A DNA stretch of 64,000 bases from Loktanella sp. D2R18 (lineage in GTDB: Bacteria; Pseudomonadota; Alphaproteobacteria; Rhodobacterales; Rhodobacteraceae). Positions 56,310 through 64,000 of this stretch are shown piece after piece. Location of the stretch: the NCBI RefSeq assembly GCF_003318235.1, contig NZ_QOCG01000030.1:310001-374000 (forward strand), given 5' to 3'. The position numbers and the translations under genes were made by a program. The notes beneath the pieces are model-generated. The model did not search any database. It saw nothing but the letters and a program-made list of their open reading frames with translations, and was not told the origin of the DNA. Position 1 is the first letter of the stretch; every line of letters begins with the position of its first letter.

Positions 56310-56999
56310 ATGACCGACCCTGTTTTTTCTATTTCTGGCACCAACCTATCGCTCGACGGAAATGCAGGGCGCGTCGACATCTTGCATGATATCTCGTTGG
56401 ATATCGCAGCGGGCGAAACATTGGGGCTTATCGGGCCTAGCGGATCGGGCAAATCGTCTCTCCTTATGCTTTTGGGCGGGCTGGAACAGGCCACATCTGG
56501 CAGCATCATGGCGCTTGACCAAGAGCTGACAACAATGACCGAAGACCAGTTGGCCCGCTTTCGCAGTGACAATATGGGGGTGGTGTTCCAATCTTTCCAC
56601 CTGATCCCGACAATGACTGCACTTGAAAATGTCGCAACCCCGCTCGAATTAGCTGGCGCGGGCGATGCATTCAGCCGCGCACAAGCAGAATTAGAGGCCG
56701 TCGGCCTTGGCGACCGGATCAACCATTACCCCAGTCAAATGTCAGGCGGCGAACAGCAACGCGTCGCACTTGCGCGCGCCTCGGCACCGCGTCCGCGTAT
56801 TTTGCTTGCGGATGAACCGACGGGCAATCTTGATGAAACCAATGGGCAAGCGATCATGGATCTGCTGTTTGATTTGCGCGACAAACACGGCGCGACCCTG
56901 ATCATGGTTACCCATGCGCCCGAACTTGCGGCGCGCTGTGACCGTGTTGTGCGCCTGCGCGGTGGTCGGATCGACACAGCAACGCAGGCCCCACAATGA
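56310..56999 (+). CDS. ybbA: ABC transporter ATP-binding protein, YbbA/LolD-like
   Basis: A 229-residue ABC ATPase with Walker A GPSGSGKSS, signature MSGGEQQRVALARA and Walker B ILLADEPTGNLDE. Together with the FtsX-like permease encoded next, and next to tesA, it matches the tesA-ybbA-ybbP group. The substrate of this transporter is not settled. Members of the MacB/LolD type usually act mechanically rather than as transporters. It overlaps ybbP by ATGA. Confidence 0.92.
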   Translation: MTDPVFSISGTNLSLDGNAGRVDILHDISLDIAAGETLGLIGPSGSGKSSLLMLLGGLEQATSGSIMALDQELTTMTEDQLARFRSDNMGVVFQSFHLIPTMTALENVATPLELAGAGDAFSRAQAELEAVGLGDRINHYPSQMSGGEQQRVALARASAPRPRILLADEPTGNLDETNGQAIMDLLFDLRDKHGATLIMVTHAPELAARCDRVVRLRGGRIDTATQAPQ

Positions 57000-59500
57000 G
57001 CCTGCGCATTGCTGCCCGTTTTGCCGCGCGCGAATTGCGTGGGGGCTTGCGCGGCTTTCGGGTGTTTTTGGCTTGTCTTGCGCTAGGTGTCGCAGCGATT
57101 GCGGCCGTGGGCACCGTACGCGCCGGGATCGAGGCGGGTCTCAAACGCGATGGCGCAGCCCTTTTGGGCGGCGATGCCGAAATATCGTTTACCTATCGAT
57201 TTGCGCGCGACGCTGAACGTGAATGGCTGGAAAGCATCGCAACCCAAGTGTCCGAAACAGTTGATTTTCGATCAATGGCCGTTGTCGGTGACGCCCGTGG
57301 TTTGACCCAAATCCGGGCCGTAGATGATCTATACCCGCTGATTGGCGCCGTGACACTTGACCCACCCATGCCGCTCGCAGATGCACTTGCGGATTATGGC
57401 GCCGTGATGGAAAGGGTCTTGGTTGACCGGTTAGGGCTGACACCCGGTGACCAGTTTCGGCTGGGCACGCAAAGCTTTACCCTGCGCGCGGTGCTTGATC
57501 GCTATCCCGACAATGCGGCGGGTGGTTTTGGACTTGGGCCCCGCACAATTGTTCTGACTACCGCGCTGGCGAATTCCGGGCTGCTAAACGAAGGCACATT
57601 GTTTTCAACAGAATACCGGCTAGTCCTGCCCGAAGGGGCCAATCTTTCTGAGCTGCGCCGCGAGGCCCTACAGCAATTTCGTGACGATGGGCTACGCTGG
57701 CGCGATAGCCGTCGGGGCGCTGGTGGGACGGCACGGTTTGTCGACCGGATCGGCGCGTTCTTGATCCTTGTCGGCCTGTCAGGATTGGCCGTTGGCGGCG
57801 TTGGCGTGTCCGCTGCCGTCCGCGCCTATCTCGCGACCAAAACAAATGTGATTGCCACACTGAAAACCCTAGGGGCGACACGGGCGACGATTTTCCAGAC
57901 GTATTTCATTCAAATTGGGGTGCTCTCGCTTGTGGGTATCAGCATCGGATTGCTCTTGGGGGCTGCACTTCCGCTCATGTTCGCTCCTCTGATCGAAGCA
58001 CGCCTGCCGATCCCCGCAGTATTTACCATATATACCGCGCCCTTAATTGAGGCTGCCGTTTACGGCGTACTTGCGGCGCTTATTTTCACGCTTTGGCCGC
58101 TTGCAAAGACGGATGACATCCGCGCCGCGACCCTGTTTCGTGACGCATTTGGTGGGTCAAAAACGCTGCCGCCCCGCCAATATCTTAGCGTGTTGACTGC
58201 ATTAGTCATCACTCTTGTCGCGGCAGCGATCTATTTTTCAGGCACCGCATTCTTAACCCTATGGACGGCAGGCGGGATCGCGGGGTCGCTCGCAATCCTC
58301 GTCTTTGCAGCCTTTGTGATCCGCTGGATTGCGAGACGCCTGCGCACGTCTTCGCGCGGACGGCCCGCCCTACGTTCGGCGCTTGGCGCAATCGGTGCAC
58401 AGGGCGGCGAAGCCACATCTGTTGTGCTATCGCTTGGGCTTGGGCTGACGGTACTGGCCGCAGTGGGACAAATTGATGGCAATTTACAAAGCTCTTTCAC
58501 TGATGAGTTGCCCAGCATCGCCCCAAGCTATTTCTTTGTCGACATCCAGCCTGATCAAATTGACGGGTTCAACGCCCGGCTTGATAGCGATCCTGCGGTC
58601 AGCAAGGTTGAAACAGCCCCGATGCTACGCGGTGTCATCACGCGGATCAACGACCAACCGGCCCAACAGGCAGCCGGGGGCCATTGGGTGGTGCGTGGCG
58701 ATCGCGGGATCACCTATGCCGATGCGCAGCCAAATGGCACAGAAATTACAGCGGGTGAATGGTGGCCGGTCGGCTACGACGGCCCACCGCAGATTAGCTT
58801 TTCACAAGAAGAAGCCGCCGAGATGGGGCTGCAACTGGGCGACACGATGACCATCAACGTGCTTGGGCGCGACATCACGGGGACTATCACCAGTTTCCGC
58901 AATGTCAGCTGGGAAGACGCTGGGATCGGCTTTGTGCTTGCCCTGGACCAAGCAGCGCTTGCAGGCGCACCGCATAGCTGGATCGCGACCGTTTATGCCG
59001 AAGAAGAGGCCGAAGCTGCAATCCTGCATGACCTTGCCACAGCCTATCCAAATATCACGGCAATCCGTATCCGGGATGCGATTGACCAGATTATTACGCT
59101 AATCGGCGGCATCGCAGCCGCCACGCGGTATGGCGCGTTAATCACCCTGATCACAGGTTTTTTGGTGTTGATTGGGGCGACCGCGGCAGGTGAACGCGCC
59201 CGCACCTATGAAGCCGCCGTGCTCAAGACGTTGGGTGCCACGCGAGGCCGCATTTTGCTTAGCTTTGCGCTGCGTTCCGCGCTTTTGGGGCTCGCGGCTG
59301 GGATCGTCGCATTGGGGGCTGGAATCTTGGGTGGTTGGGCCGTTACAACGTTTATTATGGAAAACACATATAGCGTCATTTGGGGCAATGCCCTGCTGAT
59401 CATTTTCGGTGGGTTGCTTGCATCAACAGCCGCCGGTCTTGGATTTGCATGGCGGTCATTGGCGGCAAAGCCCGCCCGAGTATTAAGGGCACGTGAATGA
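56996..59500 (+). CDS. ybbP: ABC transporter permease, YbbP/FtsX type
   Basis: An 834-residue permease with two FtsX domains. The first membrane helix is near residues 20-45, and a three-helix FtsX block lies around residues 255-370, followed by a further helix pair. A large periplasmic region follows, and a second FtsX block sits at the C-terminus (around residues 700-830) with GATRGRILLSFALRSALLG. This is the YbbP layout. It pairs with the preceding ATPase, and its stop overlaps the start of the next gene (ATGA). Confidence 0.92.
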   Translation: MSLRIAARFAARELRGGLRGFRVFLACLALGVAAIAAVGTVRAGIEAGLKRDGAALLGGDAEISFTYRFARDAEREWLESIATQVSETVDFRSMAVVGDARGLTQIRAVDDLYPLIGAVTLDPPMPLADALADYGAVMERVLVDRLGLTPGDQFRLGTQSFTLRAVLDRYPDNAAGGFGLGPRTIVLTTALANSGLLNEGTLFSTEYRLVLPEGANLSELRREALQQFRDDGLRWRDSRRGAGGTARFVDRIGAFLILVGLSGLAVGGVGVSAAVRAYLATKTNVIATLKTLGATRATIFQTYFIQIGVLSLVGISIGLLLGAALPLMFAPLIEARLPIPAVFTIYTAPLIEAAVYGVLAALIFTLWPLAKTDDIRAATLFRDAFGGSKTLPPRQYLSVLTALVITLVAAAIYFSGTAFLTLWTAGGIAGSLAILVFAAFVIRWIARRLRTSSRGRPALRSALGAIGAQGGEATSVVLSLGLGLTVLAAVGQIDGNLQSSFTDELPSIAPSYFFVDIQPDQIDGFNARLDSDPAVSKVETAPMLRGVITRINDQPAQQAAGGHWVVRGDRGITYADAQPNGTEITAGEWWPVGYDGPPQISFSQEEAAEMGLQLGDTMTINVLGRDITGTITSFRNVSWEDAGIGFVLALDQAALAGAPHSWIATVYAEEEAEAAILHDLATAYPNITAIRIRDAIDQIITLIGGIAAATRYGALITLITGFLVLIGATAAGERARTYEAAVLKTLGATRGRILLSFALRSALLGLAAGIVALGAGILGGWAVTTFIMENTYSVIWGNALLIIFGGLLASTAAGLGFAWRSLAAKPARVLRARE

Positions 59501-60045
59501 ACGATCCGGCGTTTTTCGGCTATGGTAGCCTCGTCAACCTATCCACACACGACTACGATGACCCGCGCCCCGCACGGCTGAAAGGCTGGCGGCGCACATG
59601 GCAGGGTACCACCGCGCATAACATCGCATATCTATCGGTGATCCAAGATGCCGAAAGCGAAATCGCCGGGGTAATTGCGCGTGTACCGGGGGCAGATTGG
59701 GTCGCGCTTGACGCGCGCGAAGACGTCTACAACCGTCATAACGTGACAGATACCGTCATCCATGACGCGCCCAGCGCAATGACGGCGGTGTACCAAGTCA
59801 ACCCTGACATCCACACGCCGCACACCAATAACCACGGGATTTTGCGCAGCTATCTAGATGTTGTTGTGCAAGGTTATCATCAGATGTTTGGGGTCGATGG
59901 CGTAGCTGCGTTTTTTGACACAACCGATGCATGGGCTCCGATCATCGAAGACCGGAGCGACCCACAGTATCCGCGCCACCGCGTACTTACATCAGATGAA
60001 ACCGCGTTGGTGGATCACCATTTGAACCAGCTTAACCTGCTTTAG
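59497..60045 (+). CDS. Gamma-glutamylcyclotransferase-fold protein
   Basis: A 182-residue protein with the GGCT-fold signature FFGYGSLVNLSTH near the N-terminus and AVDARE-like acid (LDAREDVYNR) around residue 75. GGCT-fold enzymes cyclise gamma-glutamyl amines, and the substrate here is unknown. It overlaps ybbP by 4 bp and the convergent gltX by 14 bp. Confidence 0.8.
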   Translation: MNDPAFFGYGSLVNLSTHDYDDPRPARLKGWRRTWQGTTAHNIAYLSVIQDAESEIAGVIARVPGADWVALDAREDVYNRHNVTDTVIHDAPSAMTAVYQVNPDIHTPHTNNHGILRSYLDVVVQGYHQMFGVDGVAAFFDTTDAWAPIIEDRSDPQYPRHRVLTSDETALVDHHLNQLNLL

Positions 60046-61354
60046 GTTTTACCTGTAGCAACGGCATAACATCCGCCATTTCCGGACCACGTTCTAGGCC
60101 AGTAACGGCCTTGCGCAATGGCATGAACAGCCCACGGCCCTTGCGGCCTGTTTCAGCCTTCGCCTGCGTGGTCCACTCGCCCCAAGTGGTCGCCGTGTAC
60201 GGGGGCTCACCCAGCATATCAAACGCTTGCGTGACGAATTCTGCATCTTCGTCAGCGACCAACGGCGTTGCACCATCGCGGAACAAAACCCACCATGCGG
60301 CCACATCATCCAAAGTGTTGATATTGTCGCGCACGACTTTCCAGAAAGGTTCGGCCAATGCATCTGGTACACCCGCCGCACTGATCGTGTCAGTGACAGC
60401 AGCATGATCCAAGGTCGCCAAATGGCGCGCCGTGAGAGGGCCGAGATCATCGGCGTCAAATTTCGTCGGCGCAGAGCCGAATTTGCTGATATCAAAACCT
60501 GCGATGACTTCATCAATATTTGCGCGCAATTCGACCGGCTCAGACGATCCAAGACGTGCCATCAGAGACAAGATAGCTTCGGGAGCAATGCCCGCCTTGC
60601 GCAAATCGCGTAGCGCCAATGTACCCAGCCGTTTTGACAGTGCCTCACCTTGCGGGCCCGTCAGCAATGAGTGATGCGCGAAACGCGGCGGCGTGCCGCC
60701 CAACGCGTGCATGATTTGAATTTGGGTCGCGGTGTTGGTGACGTGATCGGACCCGCGCACAACATCGGTCATACCCATTTCAATATCATCAACAACCGAG
60801 GCCAGCGTATACAGAATTTGACCACCGTTCTTAAACAGCACCGGATCACTGACAGAGGCCGCGTCGATTGAAATGTCGCCAATAATCCCGTCAGCCCATT
60901 CGATCCGTTCATGATCAAGCTTAAAGCGCCAATGCGACCCACGCTCGGCGCGCAGTGCATCTTTTTCGGCATCAGACAGAGCAAGGGCTGCCCGATCGTA
61001 AACCGGCGGTTTGCCCATGTTCAGCTGTTTCTTGCGTTTCAGGTCCAGTTCAACCGGGGTTTCAAAGCATTCATACAAACGCCCCATGTCGATCAGCTTT
61101 TGTTTCGCCAATTCATAGCGGTCCATCCTTTGGGACTGACGTTCAATACGGTCCCATTTGATGCCCAACCATGTCAGGTCCTCTTTGACGCCCTCAACAT
61201 ATTCTTCCTTAGACCGTTCCGCATCCGTGTCATCAATCCGCAGCACAAATTGCCCACCGTTTTGGCGCGCAATAGCATAGTTAAACAGCGCTGCACGCAG
61301 GTTGCCGATGTGCAGCCAGCCGGTGGGCGAAGGGGCGAATCTGGTCGTTGTCAT
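60032..61354 (-). CDS. gltX: Glutamyl-tRNA synthetase
   Basis: A 440-residue class Ib synthetase. TTRFAPSPTGWLHIGNLR carries the HIGH motif, and GEALSKRLGTLALRDL the KMSKS-type loop in its S-K-R form. The ATG at 61354 has AGGAG eight bases upstream, and a longer frame to 61387 is not used. Many Rhodobacterales carry two glutamyl-tRNA synthetases, and this shorter one could be GltX1 or GltX2. Whether it also charges tRNA-Gln, as when GatCAB is present, cannot be told here. Confidence 0.93.
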   Translation of the reverse strand: MTTTRFAPSPTGWLHIGNLRAALFNYAIARQNGGQFVLRIDDTDAERSKEEYVEGVKEDLTWLGIKWDRIERQSQRMDRYELAKQKLIDMGRLYECFETPVELDLKRKKQLNMGKPPVYDRAALALSDAEKDALRAERGSHWRFKLDHERIEWADGIIGDISIDAASVSDPVLFKNGGQILYTLASVVDDIEMGMTDVVRGSDHVTNTATQIQIMHALGGTPPRFAHHSLLTGPQGEALSKRLGTLALRDLRKAGIAPEAILSLMARLGSSEPVELRANIDEVIAGFDISKFGSAPTKFDADDLGPLTARHLATLDHAAVTDTISAAGVPDALAEPFWKVVRDNINTLDDVAAWWVLFRDGATPLVADEDAEFVTQAFDMLGEPPYTATTWGEWTTQAKAETGRKGRGLFMPLRKAVTGLERGPEMADVMPLLQVKPKAG

Positions 61355-61415
61355 GGGGTCATCTCCTGTTGGCGCACTTATGACCATGCAACAGGCAAGA
61401 TGTCCAGTTTAGCCT

Positions 61416-63083
61416 TTATGCCCCGCTGTTATCACGCCAGCGGTTTACAATCGGGTAACGCCGATCAAGCCAAAACGCGCGATGCGACAGCCGCGGGCCC
61501 GGGGCTGACTGAAACCGTTTATATTCGCTGATATAAATCAGATGTTCGACCCGTTTCACTGTCTCATGATCATACCCGGCAGCCACGCAATCGGCGACGG
61601 ATGCTTCATCATCGACCAACATTGTGAGGATGCCATCGAGAATGTCATACGGCGGCAGGCTGTCTTCGTCTTTTTGATCGGGACGCAGTTCAGCTGATGG
61701 AGGTTTGTCGATAATCGCAGTTGGGATCACTTCGCCTGCGGGGCCTTGCATCCAGTCACAGTGATTGGCATTGCGCCAGCGGCAGGTATCGAACACGCGC
61801 GTTTTATACATATCCTTGATCGGGTTATAGCCCCCCGCCATATCCCCATAAATCGTCGCATAGCCAACGGCGACTTCGGATTTATTGCCCGTGGTCAGCA
61901 GCATTTCACCAAACTTGTTGGACTGCGCCATCAACAGCAACCCGCGAATACGCGACTGAATGTTTTCCTCGGTCAGGTCTGCGGGCATATCGCCAAACAA
62001 AGGCGCTAGCGCCTCAGTCACGGCCGCACGGGGGCCCGCGATATTGACGATATCGTATTTGACGCCCAATGCATCCGCCGCCGCCGCCGCATCGTCGAGC
62101 GAGGCCTGCGACGTATATTCAGAGGGCAGCATGACACACCGCACGTTGTCAGGACCCAAAGCATCAACCGCTATCGCTGCCACGATGGCACTATCGATTC
62201 CCCCCGACAGGCCCAAAAGTACCTTTTTAAAAACGGTTTTTCGCATGTAATCGCGTAAACCCAGAACCATCACGTGGTAGTCTTGCGCGATGTCATCGGG
62301 CATCGGCGCAAATTCGCCAGGGATTGCTTCCCATCCTGTATCGGTTTGTTCGAAATCGACATGGGTGATCGCAGTTTGCAAGATCGGCATTTGTACGGCC
62401 AACTGGCCGCCACGGTTCAACACAAATGACCCGCCATCAAACACTTGATCATCCTGCCCGCCAACCATATTCAGATAGACTAGCGGCACATCGTTTTCGA
62501 CAACGCGCGCAACCATATTGTTGAGCCGCACAGGAAATTTATTGCGAAAATAGGGCGACCCATTCGGGACAATCAAAATCTCTGCGCCCGTTTCAACCAT
62601 CGCCTCCGCAACGTCAGGATACCACGCATCCTCGCAAATAGGGCTGCCAAGGCGCGGGCCATCATTCACGGTGTATGGGCCTGAAATATCATCACTTTTG
62701 AAAAGGCGCACCTCATCGAAAACATTAAAATTCGGTAAAAAGTGCTTTTTCATGCGGGCGGAAATTTTGCCGTCGCGCAAGATAAAATAGCAGTTATAAA
62801 GACGGTCACCTTCAAACTGCGGCCCACCAATCGCCAAGGCCGGACCATCCGCACAATCCGCTGCAAGCGCCATGATATGCGCCATCGCATCAGCAACAAA
62901 TGCTGGCTTTTGCACAAGGTCTTGGGTCTGATAGCCCGTGATAAACATCTCGGGCAAAGCGACCATATCAGCCCCTGCGGCGCGCCCAGCGGCCCATGCC
63001 TCGCGGGCGAGGTCTGCATTGCCTGATAAGTCACCAACGGCGGAATTTAGCTGAGCCATCGTAAGGCGGAACATTTTTGTCAT
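61416..63083 (-). CDS. nadE: Glutamine-dependent NAD+ synthetase
   Basis: A 555-residue fusion of an N-terminal nitrilase-type amidase and a C-terminal NAD synthetase. The amidase triad is Glu45 in VALPEMF, Lys112/113 in RMKKHFLPN, and Cys150 in SPICEDAW. The synthetase P-loop is LLGLSGGIDSA near residue 290, with GNKSEVAVGYATIYGD further on. It amidates deamido-NAD with glutamine nitrogen, the last step of NAD synthesis. It has the same strand as gltX, with a 61-bp gap. Confidence 0.95.
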   Translation of the reverse strand: MTKMFRLTMAQLNSAVGDLSGNADLAREAWAAGRAAGADMVALPEMFITGYQTQDLVQKPAFVADAMAHIMALAADCADGPALAIGGPQFEGDRLYNCYFILRDGKISARMKKHFLPNFNVFDEVRLFKSDDISGPYTVNDGPRLGSPICEDAWYPDVAEAMVETGAEILIVPNGSPYFRNKFPVRLNNMVARVVENDVPLVYLNMVGGQDDQVFDGGSFVLNRGGQLAVQMPILQTAITHVDFEQTDTGWEAIPGEFAPMPDDIAQDYHVMVLGLRDYMRKTVFKKVLLGLSGGIDSAIVAAIAVDALGPDNVRCVMLPSEYTSQASLDDAAAAADALGVKYDIVNIAGPRAAVTEALAPLFGDMPADLTEENIQSRIRGLLLMAQSNKFGEMLLTTGNKSEVAVGYATIYGDMAGGYNPIKDMYKTRVFDTCRWRNANHCDWMQGPAGEVIPTAIIDKPPSAELRPDQKDEDSLPPYDILDGILTMLVDDEASVADCVAAGYDHETVKRVEHLIYISEYKRFQSAPGPRLSHRAFWLDRRYPIVNRWRDNSGA

Positions 63084-63237
63084 AGTTTTGTCCTAATTCA
63101 CAGCAATGCATGTACCAGAATAACGCGTATTGAAAAGGCGGCTGCAAAACAATGTGGGGATAATGTTCCCTTAACCGTTGTCAGAATGCAGAGCCTTACC
63201 TAAGCTGCGGTGTGAGTTAAGTAATCGGAGGACTCGA

Positions 63238-64000
63238 ATGACTATGTTTGGATTACCAAAAACAATGGCGGTCGCCCTGCTTACTGTTGGGTTGGCGACA
63301 GGCGCGCAAGCGCAAACAGTCCAAACAAAGCAGTACGATGACGGCGGCGTCTACGAAGGTGAATTCCTTGATGGAAAACAGCACGGGATTGGCACCTACA
63401 CATTGCCCACCGGCTATGAATACACAGGGGAATGGGTCGAAGGCGAAATTCGCGGCCAAGGCGTTGCGCGTTTTGCTAATGGGTCCGTCTATGAAGGTGC
63501 GTTTGTCGCTGGCAAACCCGAAGGCCAAGGCCGAATCACATTTGCGGATGGCGGCACGTTTGAAGGCGATTGGGTCGATGGCAACATCACCGGCCAAGGC
63601 ATTTCACATTACGCAAATGGTCTGACCTACGAAGGCGAATTTCGCAACGCGATGTACCACGGCACAGGCACCATGACGAGCGAGACAGGCTATGTCTACG
63701 CGGGCGAATGGGTCAATGGTATCAAAGAAGGCGAAGGCACGATCACCTATCCAGACGGCGCCGTTTACACCGGTAATCTGACTGCAGGTGAACGTGACGG
63801 CACCGGCACAATGACCATGGCCGACGGAGTTATTTACAGCGGTGCATGGGTCGATGGCCAAATACAAGGACGGGGCACACTGACCCAGACAAATGGCGAT
63901 GTCTACGACGCCAACTTTGTCGCCAGCAAGCGCGAAGGCGAAGGCACTGTTACCTATGCAAATGGCGACGTTTACACAGGTACGTTTGCGGATGACAAAC
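63238..64000 (+). CDS. Exported MORN-repeat protein, 3' end beyond the window
   Basis: The frame is open from ATG at 63238, with GGAGG six bases upstream, to the last base. A signal peptide (ending ATGAQAQ) is followed by MORN repeats of 23 residues of the form YEGEF-DGK--G-GTYT---G. Nine complete copies and a tenth in part are seen from residue 38 on. MORN arrays bind lipids or proteins in eukaryotes. In bacteria the role is mostly unknown. Secretion suggests a periplasmic or surface location. Total length cannot be told. Confidence 0.88.
   Translation, partial: MTMFGLPKTMAVALLTVGLATGAQAQTVQTKQYDDGGVYEGEFLDGKQHGIGTYTLPTGYEYTGEWVEGEIRGQGVARFANGSVYEGAFVAGKPEGQGRITFADGGTFEGDWVDGNITGQGISHYANGLTYEGEFRNAMYHGTGTMTSETGYVYAGEWVNGIKEGEGTITYPDGAVYTGNLTAGERDGTGTMTMADGVIYSGAWVDGQIQGRGTLTQTNGDVYDANFVASKREGEGTVTYANGDVYTGTFADDK

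Noticed and set aside
56288-56722. N-terminal extension of the tesA frame to 56722
   Set aside because: It is the reverse complement of the ybbA coding sequence. The signal peptide and SGNH domain begin at 56287 or 56311.

Overview
The window reads as chromosomal DNA of a marine-type alphaproteobacterium of the Rhodobacterales (Roseobacter group / Rhodobacteraceae). The evidence is the gene content and order: an ethylmalonyl-CoA pathway set (ccr, ecm, mesaconyl-CoA hydratase, malyl-CoA thioesterase) lies within one long TCA-cycle region (sdhCDAB, mdh, sucCDAB, lpd). This is the arrangement known, from memory, in Rhodobacter sphaeroides. There is also a LuxI/LuxR pair, a Nfu-TsaB-RimI block and many short lipoproteins. 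No plasmid, phage, insertion sequence or CRISPR array was seen. Coding density is high except near 30.3-31.2 kb and 50.7-52.1 kb.

Layout. 1-7.2 kb: the 3' part of glnD, murJ, a rhomboid-fold protein without catalytic residues, trpS, a universal stress protein, nfuA, tsaB and rimI. 7.4-13.3 kb: a nucleoside (BMP/PnrA-type) ABC importer ending in a purine nucleoside phosphorylase, a purine nucleoside salvage operon. 13.4-16.6 kb: a TauE/SafE-type exporter with its TIGR02186 partner, and a RecD-like helicase. 16.6-18.4 kb: a quorum-sensing module on the minus strand (small ORF - luxR - luxI), with a 24-bp perfect palindrome upstream. 18.5-34 kb: ethylmalonyl-CoA pathway and succinate dehydrogenase genes, interspersed with a DeoD phosphorylase, a urea-carboxylase-associated protein, an AT-rich sulfotransferase gene and two small lipoproteins between sdhA and sdhB. 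34-47.7 kb: mdh, then sucC - lipoprotein - sucD - DUF805 - sucA - sucB - three unknown genes - MAPEG - lpd. 47.9-50.6 kb: a TerB-like protein, a GntR/FCD regulator, a YgjP-type metallopeptidase and a TIGR02300 protein. 50.65 kb: tRNA-Ala(GGC), followed by a sparse stretch. 52.1-60 kb: a LysR regulator with a dimethylglycine/sarcosine-dehydrogenase-like enzyme, then tesA-ybbA-ybbP and a GGCT-fold protein. 60-64 kb: gltX, nadE and the start of a MORN-repeat protein.

The most useful regulatory signal is a palindrome, TGTGATCACA. It occurs as a pair with the same 21-bp centre-to-centre spacing upstream of both the sdh and the suc operons, and once directly in front of the gntR gene that lies just past lpd. 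This suggests a local regulon in which the GntR protein controls the TCA genes and itself. Other signals are four CCGAC repeats at exact 11-nt steps before lpd, and an inverted repeat with a promoter between lysR and its likely target.

All calls were made by reading the sequence. Family names rest on recalled motifs and were not confirmed by database search.
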